Shown one piece after another: positions 6,842 through 13,181 of a stretch of DNA of 13,277 nt. The DNA comes from Clostridia bacterium. Its GTDB lineage: Bacteria > Bacillota_A > Clostridia > UMGS1883 > HGM11501. The notes beneath the pieces were generated by a model that was not told the DNA's origin, made no database searches, and saw only the letters and a list, made by a program, of their open reading frames with translations. The stretch lies in contig JAFXHP010000056.1 in the NCBI GenBank assembly GCA_017536285.1, forward strand, positions 1 through 13,277, read 5' to 3'. Every line of letters starts with the position of its first letter. The stretch's first letter is position 1. The position numbers and the translations under genes were made by a program.

Positions 6842-6870
6842 TTGACTTAAAAAAATCAATGATGTAATAT
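6842..6870 (+). promoter_or_regulatory. Promoter of the isomerase-dehydrogenase cassette
   Basis: TTGACT (6842-6847), a 17-bp spacer and TAATAT (6865-6870) form a near-consensus promoter. The ribosome site AAGGAGG (6890-6896) follows, seven bases before the ATG at 6904. Confidence 0.82.
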
Positions 6871-6903
6871 ACGGTTACACACATAAATCAAGGAGGTTAT
6901 ATT

Positions 6904-7692
6904 ATGCAAATAGGTGCACAGCTTTACACATTGTTTCGCCAGACCACCACACTTCAGGGCTTTGAAAACTGCCTTGAAAAAGTCGCCGAAATGGGTTATA
7001 AGGTGGTTCAGGTTTCAGGTACCTGTGCTTACGAACCCGAGTGGCTCAGTGACAAGCTTGCGAAAAATGATTTAAAATGCGTTCTTACCCACATTGATCC
7101 AAAGAGAATTTCAGAGGAAACCGAAAAGGTTGTATCAGATCACAGAATTTTCGGTTGCAATCACATCGGTATCGGCGGTATGCCCAATGAAATGAGAGGA
7201 AGCCTCGAGGGATACAAAGAATTCAAGAAAATCTTTCTTCCCGCCGCACTTAAAATGCGTGATATGGGGGCAAAGCTTATGTATCACAACCATTGGTTTG
7301 AATTTGATAAGCTCGACGGATTTGACGTAATAGAGCGTATCGCAGAAGATTTCCCCGAAGATGCACTGGGCTTCACCCTTGATTTAGGCTGGGCAGCTTT
7401 TGCCCAAAGCGACGTTGTAAAGCTTATAAATAACCTTAAAGGACGTCTTCCAATAATTCACTTAAAGGACTACAAGCCTCTTCCCGAGGACGGAAGCTGC
7501 AACAATGTTCCCGTGTATCTTCGTCCAATATACGAGGGAATACTTGATTATGATTCCTACATAAAAGCCCTTTATAATGCAGGATGTGAATATGCTCTCG
7601 TTGAGCAGGACTTCACTTATGACGAAGACCCGTTCGACTGCCTTAAAAGAAGCTTTGACAACGTAACAAATAAATTCCCCGAAATGAAATAA
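6904..7692 (+). CDS. Sugar phosphate isomerase/epimerase, xylose-isomerase-like TIM barrel
   Basis: The 262-residue protein belongs to the AP-endonuclease-2/xylose-isomerase-like TIM-barrel family (as in IolE/IolI and ketose 3-epimerases), which use a divalent metal to isomerise or dehydrate sugars and polyols. Barrel-end motifs likely holding the metal site are YHNHWFEF (127-134), TLDLGW (158-163, D160), IHLKDY (185-190, H186) and VEQD (233-236, E234). The opening MQIGAQLYTLF is the usual first strand. It has a strong AAGGAGG ribosome site and its own promoter, and is followed 16 bases later by a Gfo/Idh/MocA dehydrogenase. This pairing is frequent in inositol and unusual-sugar catabolism. 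No signal peptide, so cytoplasmic. The exact substrate cannot be derived. Confidence 0.9.
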   Translation: MQIGAQLYTLFRQTTTLQGFENCLEKVAEMGYKVVQVSGTCAYEPEWLSDKLAKNDLKCVLTHIDPKRISEETEKVVSDHRIFGCNHIGIGGMPNEMRGSLEGYKEFKKIFLPAALKMRDMGAKLMYHNHWFEFDKLDGFDVIERIAEDFPEDALGFTLDLGWAAFAQSDVVKLINNLKGRLPIIHLKDYKPLPEDGSCNNVPVYLRPIYEGILDYDSYIKALYNAGCEYALVEQDFTYDEDPFDCLKRSFDNVTNKFPEMK

Positions 7693-7708
7693 GAAAAGGA
7701 GCATTTTT

Positions 7709-8113
7709 ATGAAAGTAATTAACATAGCTATCGTTGGTATAGGTCGAATCGGCTGGCCCATGGCAAACGGAGAAATCAGCAAATATTATTCCGATAAGTA
7801 TAAAATTGTTGCAGCCTGCGACCTTATTGAAGAACGCCGTAACAGAATGGCAAACACCTTTGGATGTAAGACATATTCTGAATATGAAGAAATGCTTAAG
7901 CAGGATGACATAGATATAGTTTATGTTGCAACCCGCTCCTGCGACCACCACAAGCACGCTCTTATGGCCCTTAAGGCAGGAAAGGATGTCCTTCTTGAAA
8001 AGCCCGCAACTATTTCCTATGAAGAAATTCTCGACTTATATAAACATGCAAATAAAGAAGGAACTCCGAGACTTTTGTTCATCAGCAGAGACGTTTTGAA
8101 GATGCATTCATGA
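7709..8113 (+). CDS. Gfo/Idh/MocA oxidoreductase, N-terminal part of a frameshifted gene
   Basis: This 134-residue frame is the NAD(P)-binding Rossmann domain. GIGRIG lies at 10-15 after the first strand (INIAIV), and VYVATRSCDHHKHALMAL plus GKDVLLEKPA at 91-100 carry the EKP catalytic lysine typical of the family. After RL (residue 122) the frame goes into LFISRDVLKMHS and stops at TGA. One added T in the run at 8073-8076 would instead read RLFVHQQRRFEDAFMKV and join the downstream frame. AAGGAG lies upstream of the ATG, 16 bases after the isomerase stop, so it is the second gene of the cassette. Corrected, the gene spans 7709-8778 with 356 residues, the normal family length. Confidence 0.88.
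   Translation: MKVINIAIVGIGRIGWPMANGEISKYYSDKYKIVAACDLIEERRNRMANTFGCKTYSEYEEMLKQDDIDIVYVATRSCDHHKHALMALKAGKDVLLEKPATISYEEILDLYKHANKEGTPRLLFISRDVLKMHS
8073..8076 (+). other. Frameshift site in the Gfo/Idh/MocA gene
   Basis: The coding strand reads AGA CTT TTG TTC. A fifth T in this run gives AGA CTT TTT GTT CAT and restores the family motif with QQRRFEDAF. The missing base is at or close to this run. Confidence 0.85.
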
Positions 8114-8778
8114 AAGTTATGGATATAGTAAATTCAGGTAAGCTTGGCAGAATTTATGAAATCAATACCGAACAGAATGACTTCCAGCACAGAGATGACT
8201 GGCAGACAATTTCCTCATTTGGTGGCGGACAGCTCCTTAACTGGGGTCCTCACATCATCGACCAGTCGCTTAAACTTTTAGGAACGTCCTCCTTTGAAAT
8301 GCAGAGTTATCTTCATCATGTAGCCGCAGGCGGTGATTGTGAAGACCATTTGCGCATCCGTTTTATCGGTGACAATGACAGAGTTGTAAATATGTGCATA
8401 AGCGGCGGTATGGCATTAAAGCGCGGCAGATATTACGAGGTTTACGGTGACAGAGGTGCCGCCTTTTTCGATAACGAAAAAATCAGACTTCGTTATATCG
8501 ATCCTGCACAGGAAATTCCCGAAATAATCTCAAGCCCCGAAACTCCCGGTGCTGCTTTCGGAAAAACCGGAACTTACGAATCGGGATTCACCATCAATTG
8601 GATTGAAGAAGAAATTGAAGCTGTTGCAGGCGGAACTACTATGGCAGACTTTTGGCAGTATCTTTACGATTCTTATGTAGAAGGTGCTGAGTTCCCCATT
8701 TCCGACGAAGACATCTTATCTATTATGAGAACAATCAGTATGGTTAAGACACAGAATAAACATATCATGAACCACTAA
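8110..8778 (+). CDS. Gfo/Idh/MocA oxidoreductase, C-terminal part of a frameshifted gene
   Basis: The 222-residue frame is the alpha/beta substrate-binding domain of the same enzyme. MDIVNSGKLGRIYEI is the usual link after the Rossmann domain, and GGGQLLNWGPHIIDQSLKLLG contains the G-x-H-x-x-D motif of the active site. Its ATG (8110) overlaps the upstream stop by four bases, which looks like ATGA coupling. This is accidental: the upstream RRFEDAF codons of the same frame continue the family pattern before the ATG. A separate protein starting here would lack a cofactor site. A bidirectional terminator lies shortly after the stop. As with polA, the break is a single base in a four-base homopolymer. 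Confidence 0.88.
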   Translation: MKVMDIVNSGKLGRIYEINTEQNDFQHRDDWQTISSFGGGQLLNWGPHIIDQSLKLLGTSSFEMQSYLHHVAAGGDCEDHLRIRFIGDNDRVVNMCISGGMALKRGRYYEVYGDRGAAFFDNEKIRLRYIDPAQEIPEIISSPETPGAAFGKTGTYESGFTINWIEEEIEAVAGGTTMADFWQYLYDSYVEGAEFPISDEDILSIMRTISMVKTQNKHIMNH

Positions 8779-8787
8779 TTTTAAGAT

Positions 8788-8819
8788 AAAAAAAGGTCAG
8801 GCATTGCCTGACTTTTTTA
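8788..8819. terminator. Bidirectional terminator between converging units
   Basis: GTCAGGCA (8796-8803) pairs with TGCCTGAC (8805-8812). An A-run lies on the left and a T-run on the right, so the structure can end both the plus-strand cassette and the minus-strand UPF0126 unit. The TAA stop of the latter (8817-8819) lies in the T-run. Confidence 0.9.
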
Positions 8820-9461
8820 TTCGTCTTTTAAGTTTACTTTAGGAAGGCTCCAGCGATATTTGGTTGCAAGAATTCTTATCGCAAAAACCACAAAAATTGC
8901 CACAGCCGATGCCAGTGCAGGATTTACTCCTGACAGAAAATAATAAACAAGACCACCTGCTATTGAAGCCAATGCATAAACATGCTTTTTTAGTACATAA
9001 GGCGTTGCATTTGTAAGTATATCCCTGAAAATTCCGCCTCCCACACCCGTTATCATTCCGAGAAGTACGGGAACGAAAAAGTTATCAGAAAAGCCTGCCT
9101 TAATTGCAACCTCCGCTCCCGTAACCGTGAATGCTGCCAGACCACATGCATCAAAGATGTTATTAATATGTTCTATCTTACTCTTTACGGAATTAAATTT
9201 TTCTCTCATTATATATGCCGCAGCAAAAACCGCCAGCGATACAAATATCGCAAGACCTATCCAGGTAAGATTAGTAAGTGCCGAAGGAGGATTTATTCCC
9301 AGCAGAATATCCCGCATTATTCCTCCGCCAACTGCGGTTACGGCACCTATGAATATTACTCCGAAAAGATCAAGTCCTGCACCTATTGCAACCAGTGCCC
9401 CCGAAACCGCAAAGGCGATTGTTCCTGCGATCTCAAGTATATATCTTATCCATTCTGTCAT
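8817..9461 (-). CDS. UPF0126 / TRIC-like membrane protein (putative glycine or cation channel)
   Basis: The 214-residue integral membrane protein is built of two homologous three-helix repeats. The first has TIAFAVSGALVAIGAGLDLF and AVGGGIMRDILLG; the second has GLAAFTVTGAEVAIKAG and GVGGGIFRDILTN. The doubled GGGIxRDIL signature defines the UPF0126 family (PF03458), related to TRIC cation channels and including proteins reported to move glycine. A seventh hydrophobic segment (ALASAVAIFVVFAIRIL) is followed by a basic tail. I chose ATG 9461: AAAGGAAG lies about eight bases upstream, and the usual MTEWIRYILEIAG-like beginning starts there. The 19-codon extension to 9518 would overlap the GH32 gene. 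It lies 22 bases after the GH32 stop, so the two are co-transcribed. Substrate is not known. Confidence 0.9.
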   Translation of the reverse strand: MTEWIRYILEIAGTIAFAVSGALVAIGAGLDLFGVIFIGAVTAVGGGIMRDILLGINPPSALTNLTWIGLAIFVSLAVFAAAYIMREKFNSVKSKIEHINNIFDACGLAAFTVTGAEVAIKAGFSDNFFVPVLLGMITGVGGGIFRDILTNATPYVLKKHVYALASIAGGLVYYFLSGVNPALASAVAIFVVFAIRILATKYRWSLPKVNLKDE

Positions 9462-9483
9462 GGATTTACTTCCTTTCTTCCAA

Positions 9484-10572
9484 TTACAATAAAACCGTAT
9501 AAATGGTTTCTCCGCCATTTACGAAAACTTCCATTATATACTTGTCATGGAGAATTTTTATATCATCAATCTTACCTTTATGGACTACATTTTCTCTGCC
9601 TGTTCTCTCAATTTCAAAACCCTCTTCGGTCATTTTAAGCAAAGGATCGCTGTCTGTAAGCAAATGCCTGACTTCTTTTACAGGATAACCGTATATCTTT
9701 CCGTCCTTTGTAAACATCTCACGCGGTACTGACATACAGCCGACATCTTTCTCGGCGTAACCCTGATAGTCCCATCCGGGAATCCATGTTATAAGAAGGC
9801 TCCTGCCTTTATTATCCCGAAATATCTGCCCGGCATACTGATCGGGACCTCTGTCCACATTTCCGCTTAAAAATTCCTTAAATACTCCGTTTTCAAACTT
9901 ACCGTACATCACGCTGAAATAATGCTTCCATCCCACCAGACACACAGACGCCGCAAGCAAAACACGTTCTCCCTCATCTATCAACGAAGGACATTCTGCA
10001 TAGATAGTATTATCCCATTCTCTTATTATTCCACCGTAATTCCAGCTAAGCAAATCTTCACTTTCATATATAAGCAGGCGGCCTTTTTTAGTTTCGGGAT
10101 GTCCTGTTGCCATGACCAAGCGGTATTTTCCGTCTATAAAGCTAACAGCAGGATCCCTGAAATCCGGGCCTCCGTCTTCGGGATAGGTTTCTATAACAGG
10201 ATTTTTTTCATACTTCTCAAAATTTATACCATCCTTTGAATATGCAACGCTGACAGACTGACAAGTTCCAGTTGTCACGGAAGCGTAGAAAAGATAAAGT
10301 ATATCATCCTTTACAATTGCTGTTCCCGACCAGCAACCTTCGCTGTCATAGGATTTGTCCGGCGAAAGAGCTATGGGCAGTTCTTCCCATGTCAAAAAGT
10401 CCTTTGTTCTTGCATGGCCCCAATGCACAGGCTCCAGTTTGGGCTTTTCATAATTCGGACAATGCTGATAAAAAACATGGTAATACCCATTAAAATAGAC
10501 CAGTCCGTTAGGATCGTTTATCCATCCCTTTTCCGGCTTAAAATGATAAACCGGTCTTTCATTGTAATCCAT
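9484..10572 (-). CDS. Compact GH32 beta-fructofuranosidase (sucrose/fructan hydrolase type)
   Basis: The 362-residue protein has the five-bladed propeller of glycoside hydrolase family 32, which releases fructose from sucrose, sucrose-6-phosphate or fructans. WINDPNG (17-23) holds the nucleophile D20, DFRDPA (137-142) holds the transition-state stabiliser D140, and YAECPS (191-196) holds the acid/base E193. RGPDQYAGQ (241-249) is the usual blade motif. After GYPVKEVRHLL (about 295-305) only some 55 residues remain, ending in MEVFVNGGETIYT, the normal closing motif of the C-terminal beta-sandwich. The sandwich is thus about 100 residues shorter than in common members (about 450-490 in total). 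No signal peptide, so probably cytoplasmic. CAGGAG lies seven bases before ATG 10572. It is followed by the UPF0126 gene. Confidence 0.9.
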   Translation of the reverse strand: MDYNERPVYHFKPEKGWINDPNGLVYFNGYYHVFYQHCPNYEKPKLEPVHWGHARTKDFLTWEELPIALSPDKSYDSEGCWSGTAIVKDDILYLFYASVTTGTCQSVSVAYSKDGINFEKYEKNPVIETYPEDGGPDFRDPAVSFIDGKYRLVMATGHPETKKGRLLIYESEDLLSWNYGGIIREWDNTIYAECPSLIDEGERVLLAASVCLVGWKHYFSVMYGKFENGVFKEFLSGNVDRGPDQYAGQIFRDNKGRSLLITWIPGWDYQGYAEKDVGCMSVPREMFTKDGKIYGYPVKEVRHLLTDSDPLLKMTEEGFEIERTGRENVVHKGKIDDIKILHDKYIMEVFVNGGETIYTVLL

Positions 10573-10641
10573 AAAAAAACTCCTGTCACTTAAAAATTCC
10601 GCCTTAACTTTTTTGGAAGATTTTATTGTGTATTCAAGAAT

Positions 10642-11418
10642 CTATTTTTCCAAAGTTTTTGTTCTTAATTTTCTGCAGTATTGCGTGCAAAGCTTATCTG
10701 TGCATTCCGAACATCGAAGAGCCATATTGCTGTTTTCCCAAAATCTTTCAGGATATATAAGCACGCATAACTCCCATATAATCCACACAGCAAATGCAAA
10801 TATAATAAGTGACCAGGTGAAAAAACTGTTTACTGCTATTATTGGTAAAAACATCATAAGGTGATCCCAATTAAATATTCTGCAAGTTGTACAGCACTTA
10901 TTATGCATTATGAGCCTGAACGGACACCAGATAAGGACACATATCAAATCGCACACATAAAAAAGCGTTGACAACAGCACCATCATTCCGGCATCAATAA
11001 CTCCATATAAGTAAAGTAAGCTTATACAAACAGTCAAAGTAATCCAGATAAGCATAACTTTGTATGCGGTTGCACTAGTATCTTTTATATACTGCTTTAA
11101 ATTTTTATAATTAACTTTTTCCTTTATCGGCTTAAAAAGCGACTCAAACACTTTTTGAGAACCTATAGATATATGCGATTTAACCGGGATAAGCTGCAAT
11201 ATCATATCGCACATCCATACAAACCACAAAAGATGAAGCAACGAAGGCTCCTTGAAAAAGTTCCATCCTTTTGCAATTTCAAATGTATCAATATCAAATA
11301 TATATGTAAGAATCGCAATGGCAAATACAACGATTCTTCCGATAAGTCTAAAAAAATATATCCTTCTCGTCTTTGACATACGGTTATTATTATCTCCCTT
11401 TTCCATTATCCTTTTCAT
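10642..11418 (-). CDS. Cysteine-rich polytopic membrane protein of unknown function
   Basis: I do not recognise a named family. The predicted 258-residue protein has about five or six hydrophobic segments (near 25-41, 60-78, 120-140, 143-167, 187-203, 204-222). Two cysteine clusters lie at soluble borders: HNKCCTTCRIFNWD (172-185, C175, C176, C179) and, after YPERF, the tail CSECTDKLCTQYC (C236, C239, C244, C248). Their spacing suggests metal or Fe-S binding, or a redox pair, which is inference. The start at 11418 has AAGGA five bases upstream; ATGs at 11406 and 11379 are alternatives. It has its own promoter. The GH32 gene follows after 69 bases without a clear terminator, so both may share a transcript. 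From memory, similar proteins with NWD and PERF motifs occur in other Clostridia. Confidence 0.85.
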   Translation of the reverse strand: MKRIMEKGDNNNRMSKTRRIYFFRLIGRIVVFAIAILTYIFDIDTFEIAKGWNFFKEPSLLHLLWFVWMCDMILQLIPVKSHISIGSQKVFESLFKPIKEKVNYKNLKQYIKDTSATAYKVMLIWITLTVCISLLYLYGVIDAGMMVLLSTLFYVCDLICVLIWCPFRLIMHNKCCTTCRIFNWDHLMMFLPIIAVNSFFTWSLIIFAFAVWIIWELCVLIYPERFWENSNMALRCSECTDKLCTQYCRKLRTKTLEK

Positions 11419-11448
11419 TCGTATCCTTATTTAAATATAATCATTTTT

Positions 11449-11477
11449 ATTTTACCATAAACCTTCGGCCATTTCAA
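11449..11477 (-). promoter_or_regulatory. Promoter of the cysteine-rich membrane protein gene
   Basis: On the minus strand, TTGAAA (11472-11477), a 17-bp spacer and TAAAAT (11449-11454) with an upstream TG (extended -10) form a good promoter. The expected start is near 11442, about 24 bases before the ATG at 11418. Confidence 0.72.
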
Positions 11478-11490
11478 TAGAGACCGCATT

Positions 11491-11525
11491 AAAAATCCCC
11501 GGAATGTAACATTCTGGGGATTTTT
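11491..11525. terminator. Terminator after the MFS gene
   Basis: A 16-bp stem (11491-11506 with 11510-11525) with one G-T pair and a TAA loop has AAAAATCCCC on one side and GGGGATTTTT on the other. On the minus strand it follows the MFS stop (TAA at 11525-11527) directly and ends in a T-run. It is symmetrical, but no plus-strand gene needs it. Confidence 0.9.
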
Positions 11526-12754
11526 TACGCCTTCTTTTTTTCTTTCATGAAACGAAGGAAAACGGGGATTGCCAACAGCGGGAAAATCATTCCTATAAGC
11601 ATGCCTGCTCTCATTCCAAGCTGCTCTGCTTCCATTCCAAACTTTTCCGCAAAGCCTACAAGAGCCTCATTTTCCATTACCGCATCGGTGACTATTCCAA
11701 GCATCTGAGGCACGACCGATGCTCCCAGGTCTCCTCCCGATGCCATCATGGCATATAAAAATACTCCTCCGTGAGGCATTCTGTCAGAGGCCGCAATCAA
11801 ATTACCAGGCCAAAGCATGGATGTGCAAAATCCGGTAAATGCACAGGCTATCAGTGTAATTACAGGGAACGGAGAAACTGCCGCTGTGAAATAGCAAAGA
11901 GTTGCCCCAATTGAGCACATAAGAAGAACCTTGTTTATATTCTTTCCTATTTTTGCGTACAAGCTTCTTCCCAGTCCCAGCATAAGGGAAAAGAGTGCCA
12001 TTCCGAATATATCTCCAAACACCTTGGGAATTTTAGTTACCTCTTCAAGGTAACCCGAGCACCACTGTGCCATAGTACACTCTGCTGCACCGCCAAGAAA
12101 AATTGCAAAAACCGAAGTTAAGAGCGTTTTGTTTTTAAGCTGCTTCAATGCTCCGGTTACTTTTTCGGGAGTTTCCATTTCGGGAATTTTTGCCCCTGCA
12201 AACAATACTGCCGCAAATATAGGAACTATTGTAAGAATAAGAGAAAGTATGTACCAGTTTTCAGCTCCGAAAAGAAGCAGAAAAGCCGTTGAGAAAATGA
12301 CAACGCCCACCACTCCCCAGGCATAAATTGAATGAAGCTTGCTCATCTCTCTGTCGGGATCATCTGCAGGAATTGCAGCTATTACAGGACTTATCAAAAC
12401 CTCGCAAAGGCCTCCCGAAGATGAGAACACAACCGTACCCAAAACTATTCCCATAAAAGCTGTTTCAGGGCTTATAACAGGCCACAGTGAATATATGAGA
12501 AGTCCTGCTACCGTAATTACAGGTGTCAGCTTAACTGTTTTTGCAATATTGAATTTATGCGAAAAAAACGAAAATATCAAATCGATTGTAAGCTGTGTAC
12601 AAAAATTAACAAGCACCAAAAGCCCCAGAAGTGAAAACGATACTCCGTAAAGCTCCCTGAAGGTAAGAAAAAGTATTGGTGAAATATTTCCCACCACAGA
12701 CATTGAAATATTGGTCCAATAGCAACCAAGCTTAACTCTTTTATTGTTGTCCAT
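11525..12754 (-). CDS. Major facilitator superfamily permease, FucP-like
   Basis: The 409-residue protein is a 12-helix MFS transporter. It has two six-helix halves joined by a charged cytoplasmic loop near the middle (KIPEMETPEKVTGALKQLKN), and a short basic tail (RFMKEKKKA). Late helices with GFCTSMLWPGNLIAASDRMP and ASGGDLGASVVPQMLGIVTD resemble the fucose/sugar permease branch (COG0738-like), proton symporters of sugars. Substrate is not determinable. I chose ATG 12754 because GAGGTG lies six bases upstream and the promoter lies at 12774-12802. The longer frame starting at 12802 would begin in the -35 box. It is monocistronic: its own promoter stands before it and a strong terminator follows. 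The nearby GH32 makes a fructose or oligosaccharide substrate possible, an inference only. Confidence 0.9.
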   Translation of the reverse strand: MDNNKRVKLGCYWTNISMSVVGNISPILFLTFRELYGVSFSLLGLLVLVNFCTQLTIDLIFSFFSHKFNIAKTVKLTPVITVAGLLIYSLWPVISPETAFMGIVLGTVVFSSSGGLCEVLISPVIAAIPADDPDREMSKLHSIYAWGVVGVVIFSTAFLLLFGAENWYILSLILTIVPIFAAVLFAGAKIPEMETPEKVTGALKQLKNKTLLTSVFAIFLGGAAECTMAQWCSGYLEEVTKIPKVFGDIFGMALFSLMLGLGRSLYAKIGKNINKVLLMCSIGATLCYFTAAVSPFPVITLIACAFTGFCTSMLWPGNLIAASDRMPHGGVFLYAMMASGGDLGASVVPQMLGIVTDAVMENEALVGFAEKFGMEAEQLGMRAGMLIGMIFPLLAIPVFLRFMKEKKKA

Positions 12755-12773
12755 TTCTGTCACCTCGGAATGC

Positions 12774-12802
12774 AGTATAGCACAAGCAAAGAGATAAATC
12801 AA
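12774..12802 (-). promoter_or_regulatory. Promoter of the MFS gene
   Basis: TTGATT (12797-12802), a 17-bp spacer and TATACT (12774-12779) with TG one base upstream lie on the minus strand. The 14-mer TTGTGCTATACTGC is identical to that in the HAD phosphatase promoter. The transcript start near 12767 gives a very short leader. Confidence 0.8.
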
Positions 12803-12810
12803 GCACTAAA

Positions 12811-12848
12811 AATAAAAAAGACCACTTTCTTAAAAAAGCCGTCTTTCT
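12811..12848 (-). terminator. Minus-strand terminator upstream of the MFS promoter
   Basis: On the minus strand AAAGAC (12846-12841) pairs with GTCTTT (12822-12817). A weaker inner CTTT/AAAG pairing is present, and the arm is followed by TTTTTTATTTTT. It would stop transcription entering from the right. No gene lies between it and the tRNA terminator at 13153-13180. Confidence 0.6.
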
Positions 12849-12877
12849 TCAGCCATAGCCTATTAATTTACATCTTC

Positions 12878-12903
12878 CGGAAGGAGCAAGCCCCTTCCCT
12901 ACA
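12878..12903 (-). repeat. 26-bp TGTAGG...CCG hairpin repeat, copy 3
   Basis: On the minus strand it starts TGTAGGGAAGGGGC and ends TTGCTCCTTCCG. GGAAGG (12879-12884) pairs with CCTTCC (12893-12898). Length and ends match copies 1 and 2. Confidence 0.65.
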
Positions 12904-12926
12904 AACTATATATGGTATAAATCCAC

Positions 12927-13150
12927 ACGCCGCAGGCGTATTTCATATTGCGAAGCAATATTTCACGCCCGAAGGGTATTTCACAATAGATGCAGGTTAT
13001 TTTAGTGATATTCCAACTTCGTTGGAGTGATATTTTTACAGAGTAAAAGTGATATTATATTTGCCATTAAACTGTGCGAAGCACAATATCACTCGGTGTA
13101 ATCCGAATATAACTGTGCAGCAATATAAACTTGCCAAAGGCAAATATAAC
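12927..13150. repeat. Array of mini-hairpins separated by ATTTCAC/GTGATAT-like heptamers
   Basis: At least seven small stems occur in 224 bases: ACGCC/GGCGT (12927-12939), ATATTGC/GCAATAT (12945-12961), CCC/GGG (12968-12976), TCCAAC/GTTGGA (13012-13026), TTTTAC/GTAAAA (13034-13048), TGTGC/GCACA (13073-13085) and TTGCC/GGCAA (13131-13143). Most have three-base loops, often GAA. Between them stand related linkers: ATTTCA (12940-12945), ATTTCAC (12960-12966, 12978-12984), GTGATAT (13005-13011, 13027-13033, 13049-13055), ATATCAC (13086-13092) and ATATAAC (13107-13113, 13144-13150). The linkers switch orientation along the array, and stem sequences differ from unit to unit. It lies between two minus-strand terminators. 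I see no gene here. Confidence 0.75.
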
Positions 13151-13152
13151 TG

Positions 13153-13180
13153 AAAAAAGACATCCGAAGATGTCTTTTTT
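13153..13180 (-). terminator. Terminator of the tRNA-Leu transcript
   Basis: A perfect 12-bp stem AAAAAAGACATC (13153-13164) with its complement (13169-13180) has a four-base loop (TTCG on the minus strand, a stable tetraloop). On the minus strand it starts one base after the tRNA CCA end and finishes in six T. Confidence 0.92.
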
Positions 13181-13181
13181 C

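Noticed and set aside
8107..8113. Two separate coupled genes (ATGA overlap) for the Rossmann and C-terminal domains
   Set aside because: Family residues QQRRFEDAF are encoded upstream of the second ATG in the same frame as the C-terminal part, so this is one gene with a one-base break.
12770..13030. Plus-strand open frame of 86 codons containing GINPHAAGVFHIAKQYF
   Set aside because: It runs through the MFS promoter, a terminator, a hairpin repeat and the mini-hairpin array. Its protein is simply the translated repeat, with no ribosome site or domain.
12927..13150. CRISPR array
   Set aside because: Units are short and of unequal length, the repeated heptamers vary and invert, and no cas gene is nearby.
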